Shown: positions 24,357 through 33,340, numbered from the stretch's first letter. The stretch: 64,000 nucleotides of DNA from Streptomyces rhizoryzae (GCF_023155275.1 NZ_JALMUV010000030.1:38428-102427); one strand, 5' to 3'. A program made the numbers and translations. Notes: generated by a model from the sequence alone, not told the origin.

Positions 24357-25082
24357 TCACTCCGTCACAGGCACGCACTCGGCGAGCAGATCGAGGATGT
24401 CGCGCCAGGCCCGCTGCGCGTGCAGCGGGTGGTGGCCGACGCCGGGGCGAACGGCCTGGTCGACCGGCGGGTGGTGGAAGGCGTGCAGGGCTCCGCCGTA
24501 GACCACCAGGCGCCAGTCGACGCCCGCGGCCTGCATCTCGGCGGCGAACGCCTCCCGGTGCTCGGGCGACATGATCGGGTCTTCCGAACCGACCCCGGCC
24601 CACACCGGGCAGCGGATGTGCGCCGCCTCGCCCGGCCGGCCCGTGATGAGGCCGTTGACCGTCCCGATCGCGCGCAGGTCGGCACCGGCGCGCCCGAGTT
24701 CCACCGCGATCGCGCCCCCGGTTCCGTAGCCGATGGCGGCGATCCGGTCGGGGTCGGTCCGCGGCTCGGCACGCACCACATCGAGTGCCGCGCGGCCGAT
24801 GTCCCGCATCCGGTCGGGGTCGGCGAGCAGGGGGAGCGCGTACGCCAGCATCTCCTGGGGGTCGGTGAACCACCGTCCGCCGTTGAAGTCGAACGCCAGG
24901 GCCACATAGCCCAGTTCGGCCAGGGCGTCGGCCCGGCGCCGCAGGACGTCGTTCAGGCCCGTTCCCTCGGGCCCGACCAGGACCGCGGGCCGGCAGCCCT
25001 CACCGGCGGGGAGCGCGAGGTGCCCGACCATCGTGAGGCCGTCGGCCGGGTACCTGACCGTTCGGGTGGTGATCGTCGTCAT
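24357..25082 (-). CDS. Dienelactone-hydrolase-family protein lacking the catalytic cysteine
   Basis: 241 residues. Family features are VGPEGTGLNDVLRRRADALAELGYVALAFDFNG, the nucleophile-elbow strand RIAAIGYGTGGAIAVELGR, GVGSEDPIMSPEHREAF (acid) and YGGALHAFHHP (base). In active enzymes the elbow is G-Y-C-F-G-G; here it is G-Y-G-T-G-G, so the nucleophile is glycine while Asp and His are kept. It is either a non-catalytic member or a recent loss-of-function allele. The next gene upstream has the same kind of substitution. Confidence 0.85.
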   Translation of the reverse strand: MTTITTRTVRYPADGLTMVGHLALPAGEGCRPAVLVGPEGTGLNDVLRRRADALAELGYVALAFDFNGGRWFTDPQEMLAYALPLLADPDRMRDIGRAALDVVRAEPRTDPDRIAAIGYGTGGAIAVELGRAGADLRAIGTVNGLITGRPGEAAHIRCPVWAGVGSEDPIMSPEHREAFAAEMQAAGVDWRLVVYGGALHAFHHPPVDQAVRPGVGHHPLHAQRAWRDILDLLAECVPVTE

Positions 25083-25243
25083 GACAACGGACTGTAGTGA
25101 TCACCGGGGCCGGCCGGACCGGTCTTCACCCTCAGCGGAACTGCGGTGGGGCGCGGGGGAGTTGCCCCGGCCCCGGTCCCGCCCCGGGCCGGGCCGTGCC
25201 GGCGGCGCCCGGTGGGTGGACCGGGCGCCGCCGCCGCTCACCG

Positions 25244-26014
25244 TCAGGCCGGTGAGGGGACCGCCCGGCCGAAATGCCGGGCGAAGAACCGGACCGCGCT
25301 GTCGGCCTCGAAGCGGGGCAGTTCCAGGTGCTTGCCCGCGTTGGCGTGCAACGTCTTCTCCTGCGAGGCGAAGGCGTCGAACAGTGCGAGACCGGCCTCG
25401 CGCGGGACGCGCTCGTCGTCCCACTGGAGGTCGTACTCGATCGGGACGGTGATCTGCCGCGCCGCTTCGATCAGGACGTCGGGCCAGGTCGCAACGAGGA
25501 CCGCGGCCCTGATCCTGGGCTCGACCGCCACCAGCGGCACGCCGATCGCGGTGCCCAGACCGATGCCGACGTAGCCCACCGGCCCCTCGGCGCCGATCTC
25601 CGGACACTGCTGGAGGGCATCCAGGACCGCCCGCCACTCGGGCACGGCGAGCTCCGCCAGGCGGGCGTTGTAGCGGACGACGATCGGCCCTTCCGGCTCG
25701 CCCGCCGCCTGCGCCCGGCGCAGCTCGGCGACCTCCTGCTCGTCGTACGCGGTGCGGGGCCGGTCGCCGTGGCCGGGTGCGTCGATGACGGCGACATGGC
25801 AGCCGCAGCCGGTCACCAGGCGCTGGGCCCGGCCCGTCATCGCCGGGTGCTTCTTGTGGCCGCCGCCGCCGTGGCCCATCAGGACCAGGGGTGCGCGCTC
25901 GGCGCCGGAGACCGGCGACCAGAGGACCCCGGGGACCTCGCCCAGGGTGAAGTCGCGCTCCACGATGCCGTTCGCGGACGTCGCGGCGGTGAACTGCAGA
26001 GAATCGGAATGCAT
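25244..26014 (-). CDS. Alpha/beta hydrolase with glycine at the nucleophile position
   Basis: 256 residues. LVLMGHGGGGHKKHPAMTGRAQRLV (oxyanion region), HVAVIDAPGHGDRP, then the elbow GYVGIGLGTAIGVPLVAVEPRIRAAVL, IEYDLQWDDERVPREAGLALFDAF (acid) and KTLHANAGKHLELP (His). Relatives have G-L-S-M-G at the elbow; here the codons read GGC ATC GGT CTG GGC, giving G-I-G-L-G. All other parts of the fold are intact. It is on the same strand as the similar nucleophile-less protein, 161 bp upstream of it. Confidence 0.85.
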   Translation of the reverse strand: MHSDSLQFTAATSANGIVERDFTLGEVPGVLWSPVSGAERAPLVLMGHGGGGHKKHPAMTGRAQRLVTGCGCHVAVIDAPGHGDRPRTAYDEQEVAELRRAQAAGEPEGPIVVRYNARLAELAVPEWRAVLDALQQCPEIGAEGPVGYVGIGLGTAIGVPLVAVEPRIRAAVLVATWPDVLIEAARQITVPIEYDLQWDDERVPREAGLALFDAFASQEKTLHANAGKHLELPRFEADSAVRFFARHFGRAVPSPA

Positions 26015-26215
26015 GGGTGTGGCCTTTCGGGAGTGCCTTGGTGTCGAGGCGCTCCCGGCGACACCTACGTCAATCGCCGGCCGTGACGGGAAGGGGGAGC
26101 ACCCACGTCGATACAGCGTTCATGGGTCTCACCTCCTCGGGCGGTGTCACGGGCAATCAGAAGCTACAAGCCCGAGCGACACCCCGTCCAATCATTTGTT
26201 CGCCCCGCCACGCGA

Positions 26216-27799
26216 TCACGACTCCGCACGGGGTTCGGCGGGGCGGGACCGGCCCTCGGAGTCCCCGGCGGAGAGCCGGCGGATGATGCGGGCCAGGTCC
26301 GCCGGGGCGGCCGCGAGGCGCACCGGTACCCCCGCGTCGTCGAGTTCGGCGATGTGCCAGCTGCTCGGGATCCCGTCGCCGTCGCCGCCGCGGGGCCTCC
26401 GCACGCCGGTGACGGTGAGCCGCTCCACCGGTATCCGCTTGGCGGCGAACCGGCCCGGACCGGCGTGCGGCGTCACCGCGAGCGGGCCGCCACCCAGGAC
26501 GATGTGGGTGCCGAAGTGGTGCGGGTTGTAGTCGGTGTGCTCCAGGAAGCGGGCGGCCACGAACACCTCCGCATCGGCGGACGCGTCCGCAGCGACCGCC
26601 TCCCCGCCGGCCCCTTCCGGCCCCCCGGGCGGGCGCACCCCGGTGGCCCGCCAGGCCGACGCCACCATGCCCACGGTGCACAGCACGCCGACGGCCGCCC
26701 AGGCGAGCGCGACGGGGGAGTCGAGCAGATCCGTCGCGTGGACGTAGCAGAGGGGCAGCAGCCACAGCGCGGTGCCGACGAGCGCCCCCGCGAACGGGAG
26801 GGCCGACGGGAGGACCTCGTCGTCCGGCAGCCGGCGCCCGCGCAGACGCAGCAGCACCCGGGCCCCGGGGTAGCCCGCGGCGAGCACGAGCCCCACCGCG
26901 ACGACCAGCACGGACCGGGCGGTGGGCACGTGTGCGCGCCACACGTGGTGCGGTCCGGCGGCCCTCATCACCTCGCCGCGCCAGACGGTCAGTTCGACGC
27001 GTTCGCCGGGCCGGAACGCCTGGGCGGCCTCGTCGGACACCGCCAGGCGCGGCACCGGCCGGCCCTCGGCGAAGTACAGCCAGCTGCGCTGCCGGGCCGG
27101 GCGGACCTCGGTGCGCGCGACCACGGCCGGCCGCGTGGTCAGGCACGCGGCCCGCTCCCCGGCGGGCGTCCCGGCGGTGCACGGCGTGGCTGCCTGCCAC
27201 GCCTGCTCGTACGACGCGATGTCCGGCACGGAGTACGCGATCCCGCCGGCCGGCACGAGCAGCAGCACGCAGGCGGCCAGCGAACCGGCCCAGCCCCGTC
27301 CGGCGGTGCGGTACGACACGACGGGGAGGTGGCCCGACGCCGGGGCACCGTACCGGCGGTGCAGCGCGCGGAGGGCCGCCAGCGTCGCGTCGAAGTCCGA
27401 GGCGTGTCCGGAACCCTCCTGGGGGAGGGGGAGGAGCATGCTGCGTCCGTTCCGCAGCAGCAGACTGACGCGGCGGACCTCCGGGGCGCGGCTGCTGTTC
27501 GCGTGCAGCAGGCGCACCCGCAGGTCGGCGACGTCCTGCCACGGTACGTTCCGGCGGCGCAGCAGCTTCCGGACGCGCAGGCCGTGCGCGTCGGCGGTCA
27601 CCTCGGCGGTGACCGCCAGGAGCGAGGCGATGCCCAGCCCGGCCAGCAGTACGCCGCTCCCCAGCCAGACGTCCAGGAGCCGTTGGCCGTACACCGCGCG
27701 CACCGCGGCCAGGGCCACCCCGACCGCTCCGAGTCCGACGCAGGACCACAGGACGCGCCGCCGCGAAGGCCGGCACACCACTTCCTCCGCGTTGCTCAT
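26216..27799 (-). CDS. Multi-domain membrane protein with PH-like domain
   Basis: 527 residues from ATG 27799 (MSNAEEVVCRPSRRRVLW). Two N-terminal transmembrane helices are followed by a PH-like beta segment (VTADAHGLRVRKLLRRRNVPWQDVADLRV). A third helix near 190 precedes an extracytoplasmic domain (residues about 210-330) with a Cys pair in ATPCTAGTPAGERAACL. Two or three more helices and a C-terminal cytoplasmic part complete it. The pattern recalls actinobacterial PH-domain membrane proteins; no enzymatic motif is visible. Transcribed alone. Confidence 0.72.
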   Translation of the reverse strand: MSNAEEVVCRPSRRRVLWSCVGLGAVGVALAAVRAVYGQRLLDVWLGSGVLLAGLGIASLLAVTAEVTADAHGLRVRKLLRRRNVPWQDVADLRVRLLHANSSRAPEVRRVSLLLRNGRSMLLPLPQEGSGHASDFDATLAALRALHRRYGAPASGHLPVVSYRTAGRGWAGSLAACVLLLVPAGGIAYSVPDIASYEQAWQAATPCTAGTPAGERAACLTTRPAVVARTEVRPARQRSWLYFAEGRPVPRLAVSDEAAQAFRPGERVELTVWRGEVMRAAGPHHVWRAHVPTARSVLVVAVGLVLAAGYPGARVLLRLRGRRLPDDEVLPSALPFAGALVGTALWLLPLCYVHATDLLDSPVALAWAAVGVLCTVGMVASAWRATGVRPPGGPEGAGGEAVAADASADAEVFVAARFLEHTDYNPHHFGTHIVLGGGPLAVTPHAGPGRFAAKRIPVERLTVTGVRRPRGGDGDGIPSSWHIAELDDAGVPVRLAAAPADLARIIRRLSAGDSEGRSRPAEPRAES

Positions 27800-28023
27800 G
27801 CCCCAACCCTGCCACCGGCGGGACCGGCCCCGCGGGTACGGAGCACGGCAACGTCCCGGTGCACCCCCTTGCCGATGTCCAGAAAACGCTGCCGGTTCCG
27901 GGAAGAGCCCGTGAACTGAGCGCCGCCCACCAGGACCCCGCGACAGCACGGCGTTCGGAGGACGCCGAGGTCGGCGGAAGCCGCGAGAGCCCCCCTCGGG
28001 GCAGCGGCCGGCAGGAGGGGGCG

Positions 28024-28599
28024 GTGCCGGTACGGAACCCGGACGGGACGATCGAGCCGCTGACGGTGGCCGCCCCGGTGGCCCGGGCAGGCGGCAGCAC
28101 CTCACCGGGACGCTGGCTTGTCGGCCTCGGAGCGCTGTTCCTGGGCGCCGCCGTCCTCACCCCGGCGGTGGGCCGGGGACAGGTCGGCGCCGTACTCGGC
28201 GCACTGGTCACCTCAGCGATCGGCGTGACCTGCCTGGTGACCGGCCTCCGCGAACTCCGCCGGCCCGACCCGGCAACAGGCCGGCGAGCCCGCTCCCCGA
28301 GGCGATCGTCAGCCAGTCACCGGAACGCCGCGACGTTGGCCGTCGCCCACGCGGCGAAGGCGCGCGGCGGGCGGCCCAGGAGGAGTTCGACGTCCGGGCT
28401 GACGCGTCGCAAACCGGGCGACGGGGCGCTGAGCATGTCGAGGGTGCGTTCCACGATCGGTTCGGGCATGAACCGCACCATCTCCGCCTTGGCCTCGGCC
28501 CGGGACTGCTCGACGAACCGCACCGGCTCGCCCAGTGCCGCCCCGATCGCGGCGGCCTGTTCGCGGGGCGAGATCGCCACCGGCCCGGTCAACTCGTAG
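28024..28599 (+). CDS. Possible small membrane protein whose 3' half runs antisense into the next gene
   Basis: GTG 28024 has an excellent AGGAGG at correct spacing. The first 90 residues (PVRNPDGTIEPLTVAAP then two transmembrane helices, WLVGLGALFLGAAVLTPAVG and VGAVLGALVTSAIGVTCLVTGL) look coding. From about 28317 the frame lies antisense to the 3' part of the NmrA-like gene and becomes low-complexity. The likely history is a real two-helix protein that lost its stop codon when the neighbour was juxtaposed. Confidence 0.4.
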   Translation: MPVRNPDGTIEPLTVAAPVARAGGSTSPGRWLVGLGALFLGAAVLTPAVGRGQVGAVLGALVTSAIGVTCLVTGLRELRRPDPATGRRARSPRRSSASHRNAATLAVAHAAKARGGRPRRSSTSGLTRRKPGDGALSMSRVRSTIGSGMNRTISALASARDCSTNRTGSPSAAPIAAACSRGEIATGPVNS

Positions 28600-29144
28600 A
28601 CGTGGCCGGTATGCGCGGCGTCCCGCAGGGTGACCGCGGCGGCCTGGGCGATGTCGTCCGGATCGATGGTGGGCAACGCGACGTCACCGAACGGGGCCGT
28701 CACCGTCCGTTGCCCGCGCACCGCATCCGCCCACTGAAGGGTGTTGGAGTGGAAGCCACCTGGCCGCAGCATGGTCCACTCCAGGCCCGACTGCCGTATC
28801 GCGTCCTCCAGTTCGGAGGGGTGCTCTCCGGTGCTGACGCCCTGCGAGGACAGCAGGACGACCCGCTGGACGCCGCCGGCGCGGACGACCTCCAGGACCT
28901 CGCCGAGGTCGCCGCCGGCTGCCACGAAGTCCCCCGAGGTCAGCAGGAACAGCGCCTCGGCTCCGTCCAGTACGGGCTTGAGCTGCTGCGGCTCGGCCAG
29001 GTCGGCCTGGTGATGCCGTACCCCGGCCGGCAGCTGCGCCGCCGCGGTCCGCCGGGAAACCGCCGTCACCTGCTCGCCCGCTGCGACGAGGGCCCGTACC
29101 AACGGCCGCCCGACATTACCCGTTGCGCCGGTCACCACGATCAT
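28317..29144 (-). CDS. NmrA-like NAD(P)H-binding protein
   Basis: 275 residues. Rossmann motif VTGATGNVGRPLVRALVAAGEQVTAVSRR, DLAEPQQLKPVLDGAEALFLLTS, RVVLLSSQGVSTGEHPSELEDAIRQSGLEWTMLRPGGFHSN and a C-terminal substrate half. The active-site Tyr-x-x-x-Lys of reductases is not present, as in NmrA-type NAD(P)(H) sensors and QOR2-like reductases. It is divergent from an HxlR regulator, a very common pair in actinobacteria in which HxlR controls the reductase. Confidence 0.9.
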   Translation of the reverse strand: MIVVTGATGNVGRPLVRALVAAGEQVTAVSRRTAAAQLPAGVRHHQADLAEPQQLKPVLDGAEALFLLTSGDFVAAGGDLGEVLEVVRAGGVQRVVLLSSQGVSTGEHPSELEDAIRQSGLEWTMLRPGGFHSNTLQWADAVRGQRTVTAPFGDVALPTIDPDDIAQAAAVTLRDAAHTGHVYELTGPVAISPREQAAAIGAALGEPVRFVEQSRAEAKAEMVRFMPEPIVERTLDMLSAPSPGLRRVSPDVELLLGRPPRAFAAWATANVAAFR

Positions 29145-29197
29145 GTTCGCTCCTTCCGCGTTCCTGATGCACGGCGAAGCTACTATCGCGGGACCAG

Positions 29198-29207
29198 TAG
29201 GTACCTA
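29198..29207. promoter_or_regulatory. Palindrome in the HxlR/NmrA divergent promoter
   Basis: TAGGTACCTA, a perfect ten-base palindrome, lies in the 92-bp gap between the divergent genes, 54 bp from the NmrA ATG. HxlR-family sites often contain a GTAC core. A flanking CTACT/AGTAG pair (29180-29199) partly overlaps it. Confidence 0.5.
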
Positions 29208-29236
29208 GAGGAAAGTAATGGGGAAGAGGGGTTGAT

Positions 29237-29641
29237 GTGACCGAGAGCACAGCGCAGCGGGCCCGGGCCGAGGTCTCGCCGAACAACGCCTGCCCGATCG
29301 CTCCGGTGGTCGACATCGTCTTCAGCCGTTGGACCACACCCATCCTGTGGGCACTCAACGAGTACGGCCGGCAGCGCTTCGTGGAGTTGGAACGCCGGAT
29401 CGCCACCATCACGCCCAAGGTGCTGACCCAGCGGCTGCGCCAGCTGGAGCGCGACGGTCTCGTCCTGCGCACCTACCACCCCGAGGTCCCGCCCCGGGTG
29501 GAATACGAGATCAGCGAACTCGGCCGCAGCCTGGCGCCGTTGTTCGCCGCCCTCGCCGCGTGGTCCCCCAACCTGGGCACCGTCGAAGAAGCCCGCCGCG
29601 CCTACGACGCCAGGCAGGGGGCGGGCGGGCACTCCGCATGA
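29237..29641 (+). CDS. HxlR-family transcriptional regulator
   Basis: 134 residues from GTG. The winged HTH contains the conserved CPIAPVVDIVFSRWTTPILWALNEYGRQRFVELERRIATITPKVLTQRLRQLERDGLVLRTYHPEVPPRVEYEISELG pattern, including the N-terminal Cys (residue 19 region) that serves as a redox or aldehyde sensor in several members. It probably controls the divergent NmrA-like gene and itself. Confidence 0.93.
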   Translation: MTESTAQRARAEVSPNNACPIAPVVDIVFSRWTTPILWALNEYGRQRFVELERRIATITPKVLTQRLRQLERDGLVLRTYHPEVPPRVEYEISELGRSLAPLFAALAAWSPNLGTVEEARRAYDARQGAGGHSA

Positions 29642-29914
29642 CGGCGCGGCACCCCACCCGGTCAGCCCGGTCAAGGAATCACGTCACCTCAGGGAGGGCA
29701 TCCCCGCCCCCGCGGTCACTCCGGTGTCCGGAGAGCCGGTGGGGGGAGTCGGGTGCGCTGTCGGGTAAGGGGTACGTGGCCAAGGCGGCCGTGCCGGAAG
29801 GGGATGAGTGCTCGGCCGTGGGGAGTGGAAGGCGATGTGTGGGCGCGGGGCGGGCCGGTGCGGTCGGCGGGCCGTTGCCGAGGGTGACGTGAACTGTGGA
29901 TTCTGGAGGGACCT
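29642..29914. other. Intergenic leader of the phospholipase-like gene
   Basis: 273 bp without a credible gene. GTGACGTGAACTGTGGATTCTGGAGGGACC directly precedes the next start; TGGAGGGA is its ribosome binding site. No strong promoter could be called. Confidence 0.4.
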
Positions 29915-31261
29915 ATGCCACTGCCCATGTCCGCGGCTCCGCGTCGGGGCCGGATAGCGGGCCGCGCGGCCGGCGTGCTCGCCTGGTGCGTCGCGGCGTT
30001 GCTCCTGCCGCCGGCCTCCGGGGCGCGGGCCGCCGCGGTTCCGGCCGGCTCTCCGGCCGCCGAGACCGGTGCGTCGGCCGTGTTCAGCAGTCCGGCGGCG
30101 CCGTACGGGATCAAGAACCGCCTGCTCGACCTCATCGGCCGCACCGCGCCCGGCGCCGACATCCGGGTGGCGATGTACATCTTCGACGACACCGACATCT
30201 CCGCCGCCCTGAACGCCGCCGCCGACCGCGGGGTGCACGTCAAGGTGGTCGTCGACTCGCTCTCGGGGGAGAGCCCCACGCACTACGCGGCGTTCGCCGC
30301 CCTGAAGTCCCGTCTGGGCAGCTCGACCTCGGCCGCTTCGTACGCCGTCTCCTGCCCCGCCGGGCGTGGCTGCATCGGGGACGCCGCGAAGGGCACCTCG
30401 ATCAACCACAACAAGTTCTTCCTGTTCTCCCGGCTCACCGACGGCACCACCGACGTCGTCGTCCAGTCCTCGGAGAATCTTGATGCCCGGCCGTCGGTGG
30501 GCGGTTACGGCGCGTGGAACAGTGCGACGCAGATCAACGCGAACGCGCGGCTGTACGACGGCTACGCGTCATACCACGCGGACCTCGCCGCGATGAAGGT
30601 GAACAACAACTACTACCGCACGGTCCAGGCGGGGAAGGCCAAGGCGTACTTCTTCCCCGAGGCATCGCAGAATCCGGACCGGCCCTCCGAGCCGGCCACC
30701 GATGCCGTGATCAACCGCCTCAACGGCGTGGTCTGCAAGGGCAACACGCCCGGCTGGGGCACCCAGGACGGCCGGACCGTCGTACGGGTCGGCATGAACC
30801 TCCTCAGCCGGTACGCGATCGCCAAGAAGCTGCACTCCCTCGACCAGGAAGGCTGCTGGGTCGAGGTGCTCCACCAGCTCCCCGAGGGGTACGCCTCCGA
30901 AGGCCCCACCGGCTCGACCCGCAAGACCCAGGCGGCGCTCACCGCCCCGTTCACCGCGTACCACGGCCCGGTCGTCCACACCTTCCCCGGCGCGGCGAAC
31001 GGCGCGACGCCCTTCCACTCGAAGTTCCTGCTGGTCAAGGGCGGTTACGACGACGGATCGGCGCAGGTGAAGGACCGCAAGATCGTGTGGACCGGCAGCC
31101 ACAACTACACCTTCAACTCCCTGCGCCACAGCGACGAGGCCCTGGTCAAGGTGGAGGACAGCTCGGTCTACGACGCGTACGAGGCGTTCTTCAAGTCGGC
31201 GCTCCCGCACGCCACCTGCACCTGGGTCCAGGGCAGCTGGAGCCCGAGCAGCTGCTCCTGA
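29915..31261 (+). CDS. Secreted phospholipase-D-like protein
   Basis: 448 residues. A signal peptide (basic start, VLAWCVAALLLPPASGARA) is followed by two PLD half-domains. The HKD motifs are INHNKFFLFSRL near residue 165 and PFHSKFLLVKGG near residue 370, each followed later by the strand/Asn elements QSSENL and TGSHNYTFN. His and Lys are intact, but the Asp of HxKxxxxD is Ser in the first motif and Lys in the second. Family members hydrolyse phosphodiesters; this branch is common in Streptomyces as an extracellular protein of unproven substrate. GGAGGGA precedes the ATG. Confidence 0.85.
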   Translation: MPLPMSAAPRRGRIAGRAAGVLAWCVAALLLPPASGARAAAVPAGSPAAETGASAVFSSPAAPYGIKNRLLDLIGRTAPGADIRVAMYIFDDTDISAALNAAADRGVHVKVVVDSLSGESPTHYAAFAALKSRLGSSTSAASYAVSCPAGRGCIGDAAKGTSINHNKFFLFSRLTDGTTDVVVQSSENLDARPSVGGYGAWNSATQINANARLYDGYASYHADLAAMKVNNNYYRTVQAGKAKAYFFPEASQNPDRPSEPATDAVINRLNGVVCKGNTPGWGTQDGRTVVRVGMNLLSRYAIAKKLHSLDQEGCWVEVLHQLPEGYASEGPTGSTRKTQAALTAPFTAYHGPVVHTFPGAANGATPFHSKFLLVKGGYDDGSAQVKDRKIVWTGSHNYTFNSLRHSDEALVKVEDSSVYDAYEAFFKSALPHATCTWVQGSWSPSSCS

Positions 31262-31423
31262 GCGAGTGGCGCCGGTGCGCCCGGCCCGTTCGGACCCGCC
31301 GGGTGCCCGCCGGTCGCGTGCGGGGTGCCGGGGCGGAGCGGCCGGGCCGGGCGCGACTTTCGTCGTTGCGGGGCGCGACCAATGGCCGGTGCGGTGGTGG
31401 GCCGGGCGGCATAGCGTGGGCGC

Positions 31424-33250
31424 GTGATGTGTGGGGAATCCGTGGTCGTCGGTGCATCGGGTCGACGGGGGGCGGTGGCGCGGCTGGGTGCCGTGTCCCG
31501 GCGGCTGGCCGGCCCGGGCCGGGCGCTGTTCGCGCCCGGGATGTGGCCGGCCCGGCGCATCGTGGGCGAAACGCTGATCGGTGTGGTGTTCGGGCTGCTG
31601 GCGGCCGGGGGCGAGGCGCTGGGGCACGGCGGCGCCGTACGGATCGTCGCCGTCGGGCTGGCGGCCGGAGTGCTGGCTCCGCTGCGCCGGGTGGTGCCCG
31701 CGGCCGTGCTGCTGCTGACCGCGCTCGGATCCGTGCCGTTCGAGGGGCTCGGCCCGCTGCTCCTCCTCGCCGCCTGGTCAGCGGGGTGGCGGATCAGCGG
31801 GGTGGGCAGGGCCGCCGGCGTCTTCGGCCTGGTGTACGTCCTCACCCTCGGCCTGGGAGTCGTGCGGGAACTGCCCCGCCTCACCCCGTTGTACGCGGTC
31901 CTGGCCGGCCTGGGGCTGCTGGTCGCGCTCGTGGTGCCGGGTCTCGCCGGCCGCTATGGATCGCAACGCCGGACGCTGACCGACACGCTCCGGGAGTACC
32001 ACGCCCAACTGCTGCGCGAGCGGGCGATGATCGCCGGGCAGGCCCGGATGCGGGAGCGCCAGCGCATCGCGCAGGACATGCACGACAGCCTCGGCCACCA
32101 GCTGGCGCTCATCTCGGTGCACACCGGCGCGCTGGAGGTGGACCGTGAGCTGACCGGGCGGCAGCGGGAGGCCGTGGGGGTGCTGCGCGCGGCGTCGGTG
32201 GCCGCGATGCACGAACTGCGCGAGGTGGTGGGGGTGCTGCGGGACGGCACCCAGGCCCTTGGCCAGGGGGCGGACACCGGGGGACGGGCGGCCGGGGAAG
32301 TGCCGGACGCCGCGGTGCCCTCGCGCGGGGTGGCCGGGATCGAGGGGCTGGTGGAGACGTCCCGGAGTGCGGGCGCGGCGGTGGAGTTGCGGCGCACGGG
32401 CGAGGTGCGTCCGCTGTCCCCGGCCGGTGAGCATACGGCGTACCGGCTCGTGCAGGAGGGGCTGACCAACGCCCACAAGCACGCTCCGGGCGCCCCGATC
32501 ACCGTCGCGCTGCGGTATGAGCCGGACTCGCTGGTGGTGGAGGTCGCCAACGGCCCCGCGCGGGTGCCGGCGGACGCCCGCCGGAGCGTGGTGAGCGGAG
32601 GGCAGGGGCTCACCGGGCTCGGAGAGCGGGCCCGGCTCGTCGGGGGCATGGTGCACGCGGGCCCGGCGGCCGGGGGCGGCTTCCGGCTGGCGGGCGTGCT
32701 GCCGTACACCGCGCCGGACGGCGGTGTGCGCAGTCCCGTGCCCGGTGGTGCGGCGACGACGTTCGTCGATCCGGCGGGCGACTTTCGGGAGCAGAGCCCG
32801 GCGGGCCGCCCCGGCGAGGGTGATCCGGTCATCGACGGGATCGAATTGCCGAAGGAGCTGGTCAGGGCGATGAGCAGGAACACCAGGCGCAGTGGGGCGG
32901 CCATCGGCTGCGGAGTGGTCGCGGTGACCGGCGCGCTGCTGCTGGCCGCCGCGGTCGTCGGCGGGATCTTCCTCATGGGCGAGGCGGACAAGGCCATGAT
33001 CGAGCCGGCGCAGTACGACGCGGTGCGGGTGGGCCGGCCGGAGGCCGAGGTCCGCAGGAAGCTGCCCGACGGGGACTCCGTGCTGACCGGCGACCTGGGC
33101 CGGGGGGCGCCTCCCGTGCCGGCGGGGGCGACGTGCCTCAGCCTGCATTCCACGGAGGCGGGACGCAGCTGGAGCACGTTGCCGGTCTTCCGCTTCTGCT
33201 TCAAGGGCGGCCGGCTGGTCGAGAAGAAGTCCTTCGACGTGGAGAGTTGA
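31424..33250 (+). CDS. Sensor histidine kinase with additional C-terminal membrane-anchored domain
   Basis: 608 residues from GTG 31424 (or ATG 31427). N-terminal transmembrane helices at about 45-165, HisKA_3 motif RERQRIAQDMHDSLGHQLALISVHTG near residue 220, HATPase (YRLVQEGLTNAHKHAPGAPITVAL, GGQGLTGLGERARLVGG) to about residue 430. After a linker, residues about 483-608 add a transmembrane helix (IGCGVVAVTGALLLAAAVVGGIFLMG) and an extracytoplasmic domain opening AQYDAVRVGRPEAEVRRKLP, similar to small SmpA/BamE-like folds. Such a tail is unusual for this kinase class. It forms a pair with the response regulator at 33341. Confidence 0.9.
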   Translation: MMCGESVVVGASGRRGAVARLGAVSRRLAGPGRALFAPGMWPARRIVGETLIGVVFGLLAAGGEALGHGGAVRIVAVGLAAGVLAPLRRVVPAAVLLLTALGSVPFEGLGPLLLLAAWSAGWRISGVGRAAGVFGLVYVLTLGLGVVRELPRLTPLYAVLAGLGLLVALVVPGLAGRYGSQRRTLTDTLREYHAQLLRERAMIAGQARMRERQRIAQDMHDSLGHQLALISVHTGALEVDRELTGRQREAVGVLRAASVAAMHELREVVGVLRDGTQALGQGADTGGRAAGEVPDAAVPSRGVAGIEGLVETSRSAGAAVELRRTGEVRPLSPAGEHTAYRLVQEGLTNAHKHAPGAPITVALRYEPDSLVVEVANGPARVPADARRSVVSGGQGLTGLGERARLVGGMVHAGPAAGGGFRLAGVLPYTAPDGGVRSPVPGGAATTFVDPAGDFREQSPAGRPGEGDPVIDGIELPKELVRAMSRNTRRSGAAIGCGVVAVTGALLLAAAVVGGIFLMGEADKAMIEPAQYDAVRVGRPEAEVRRKLPDGDSVLTGDLGRGAPPVPAGATCLSLHSTEAGRSWSTLPVFRFCFKGGRLVEKKSFDVES

Positions 33251-33340
33251 GGGGGCCGGCGCCGCGGGTGCGGGCGGGCGGCCCGGTCGGGGATGATGGT
33301 GCGTCCGCAGCTAGACCGTTCAAGACCGTTCAGGAGCGTC

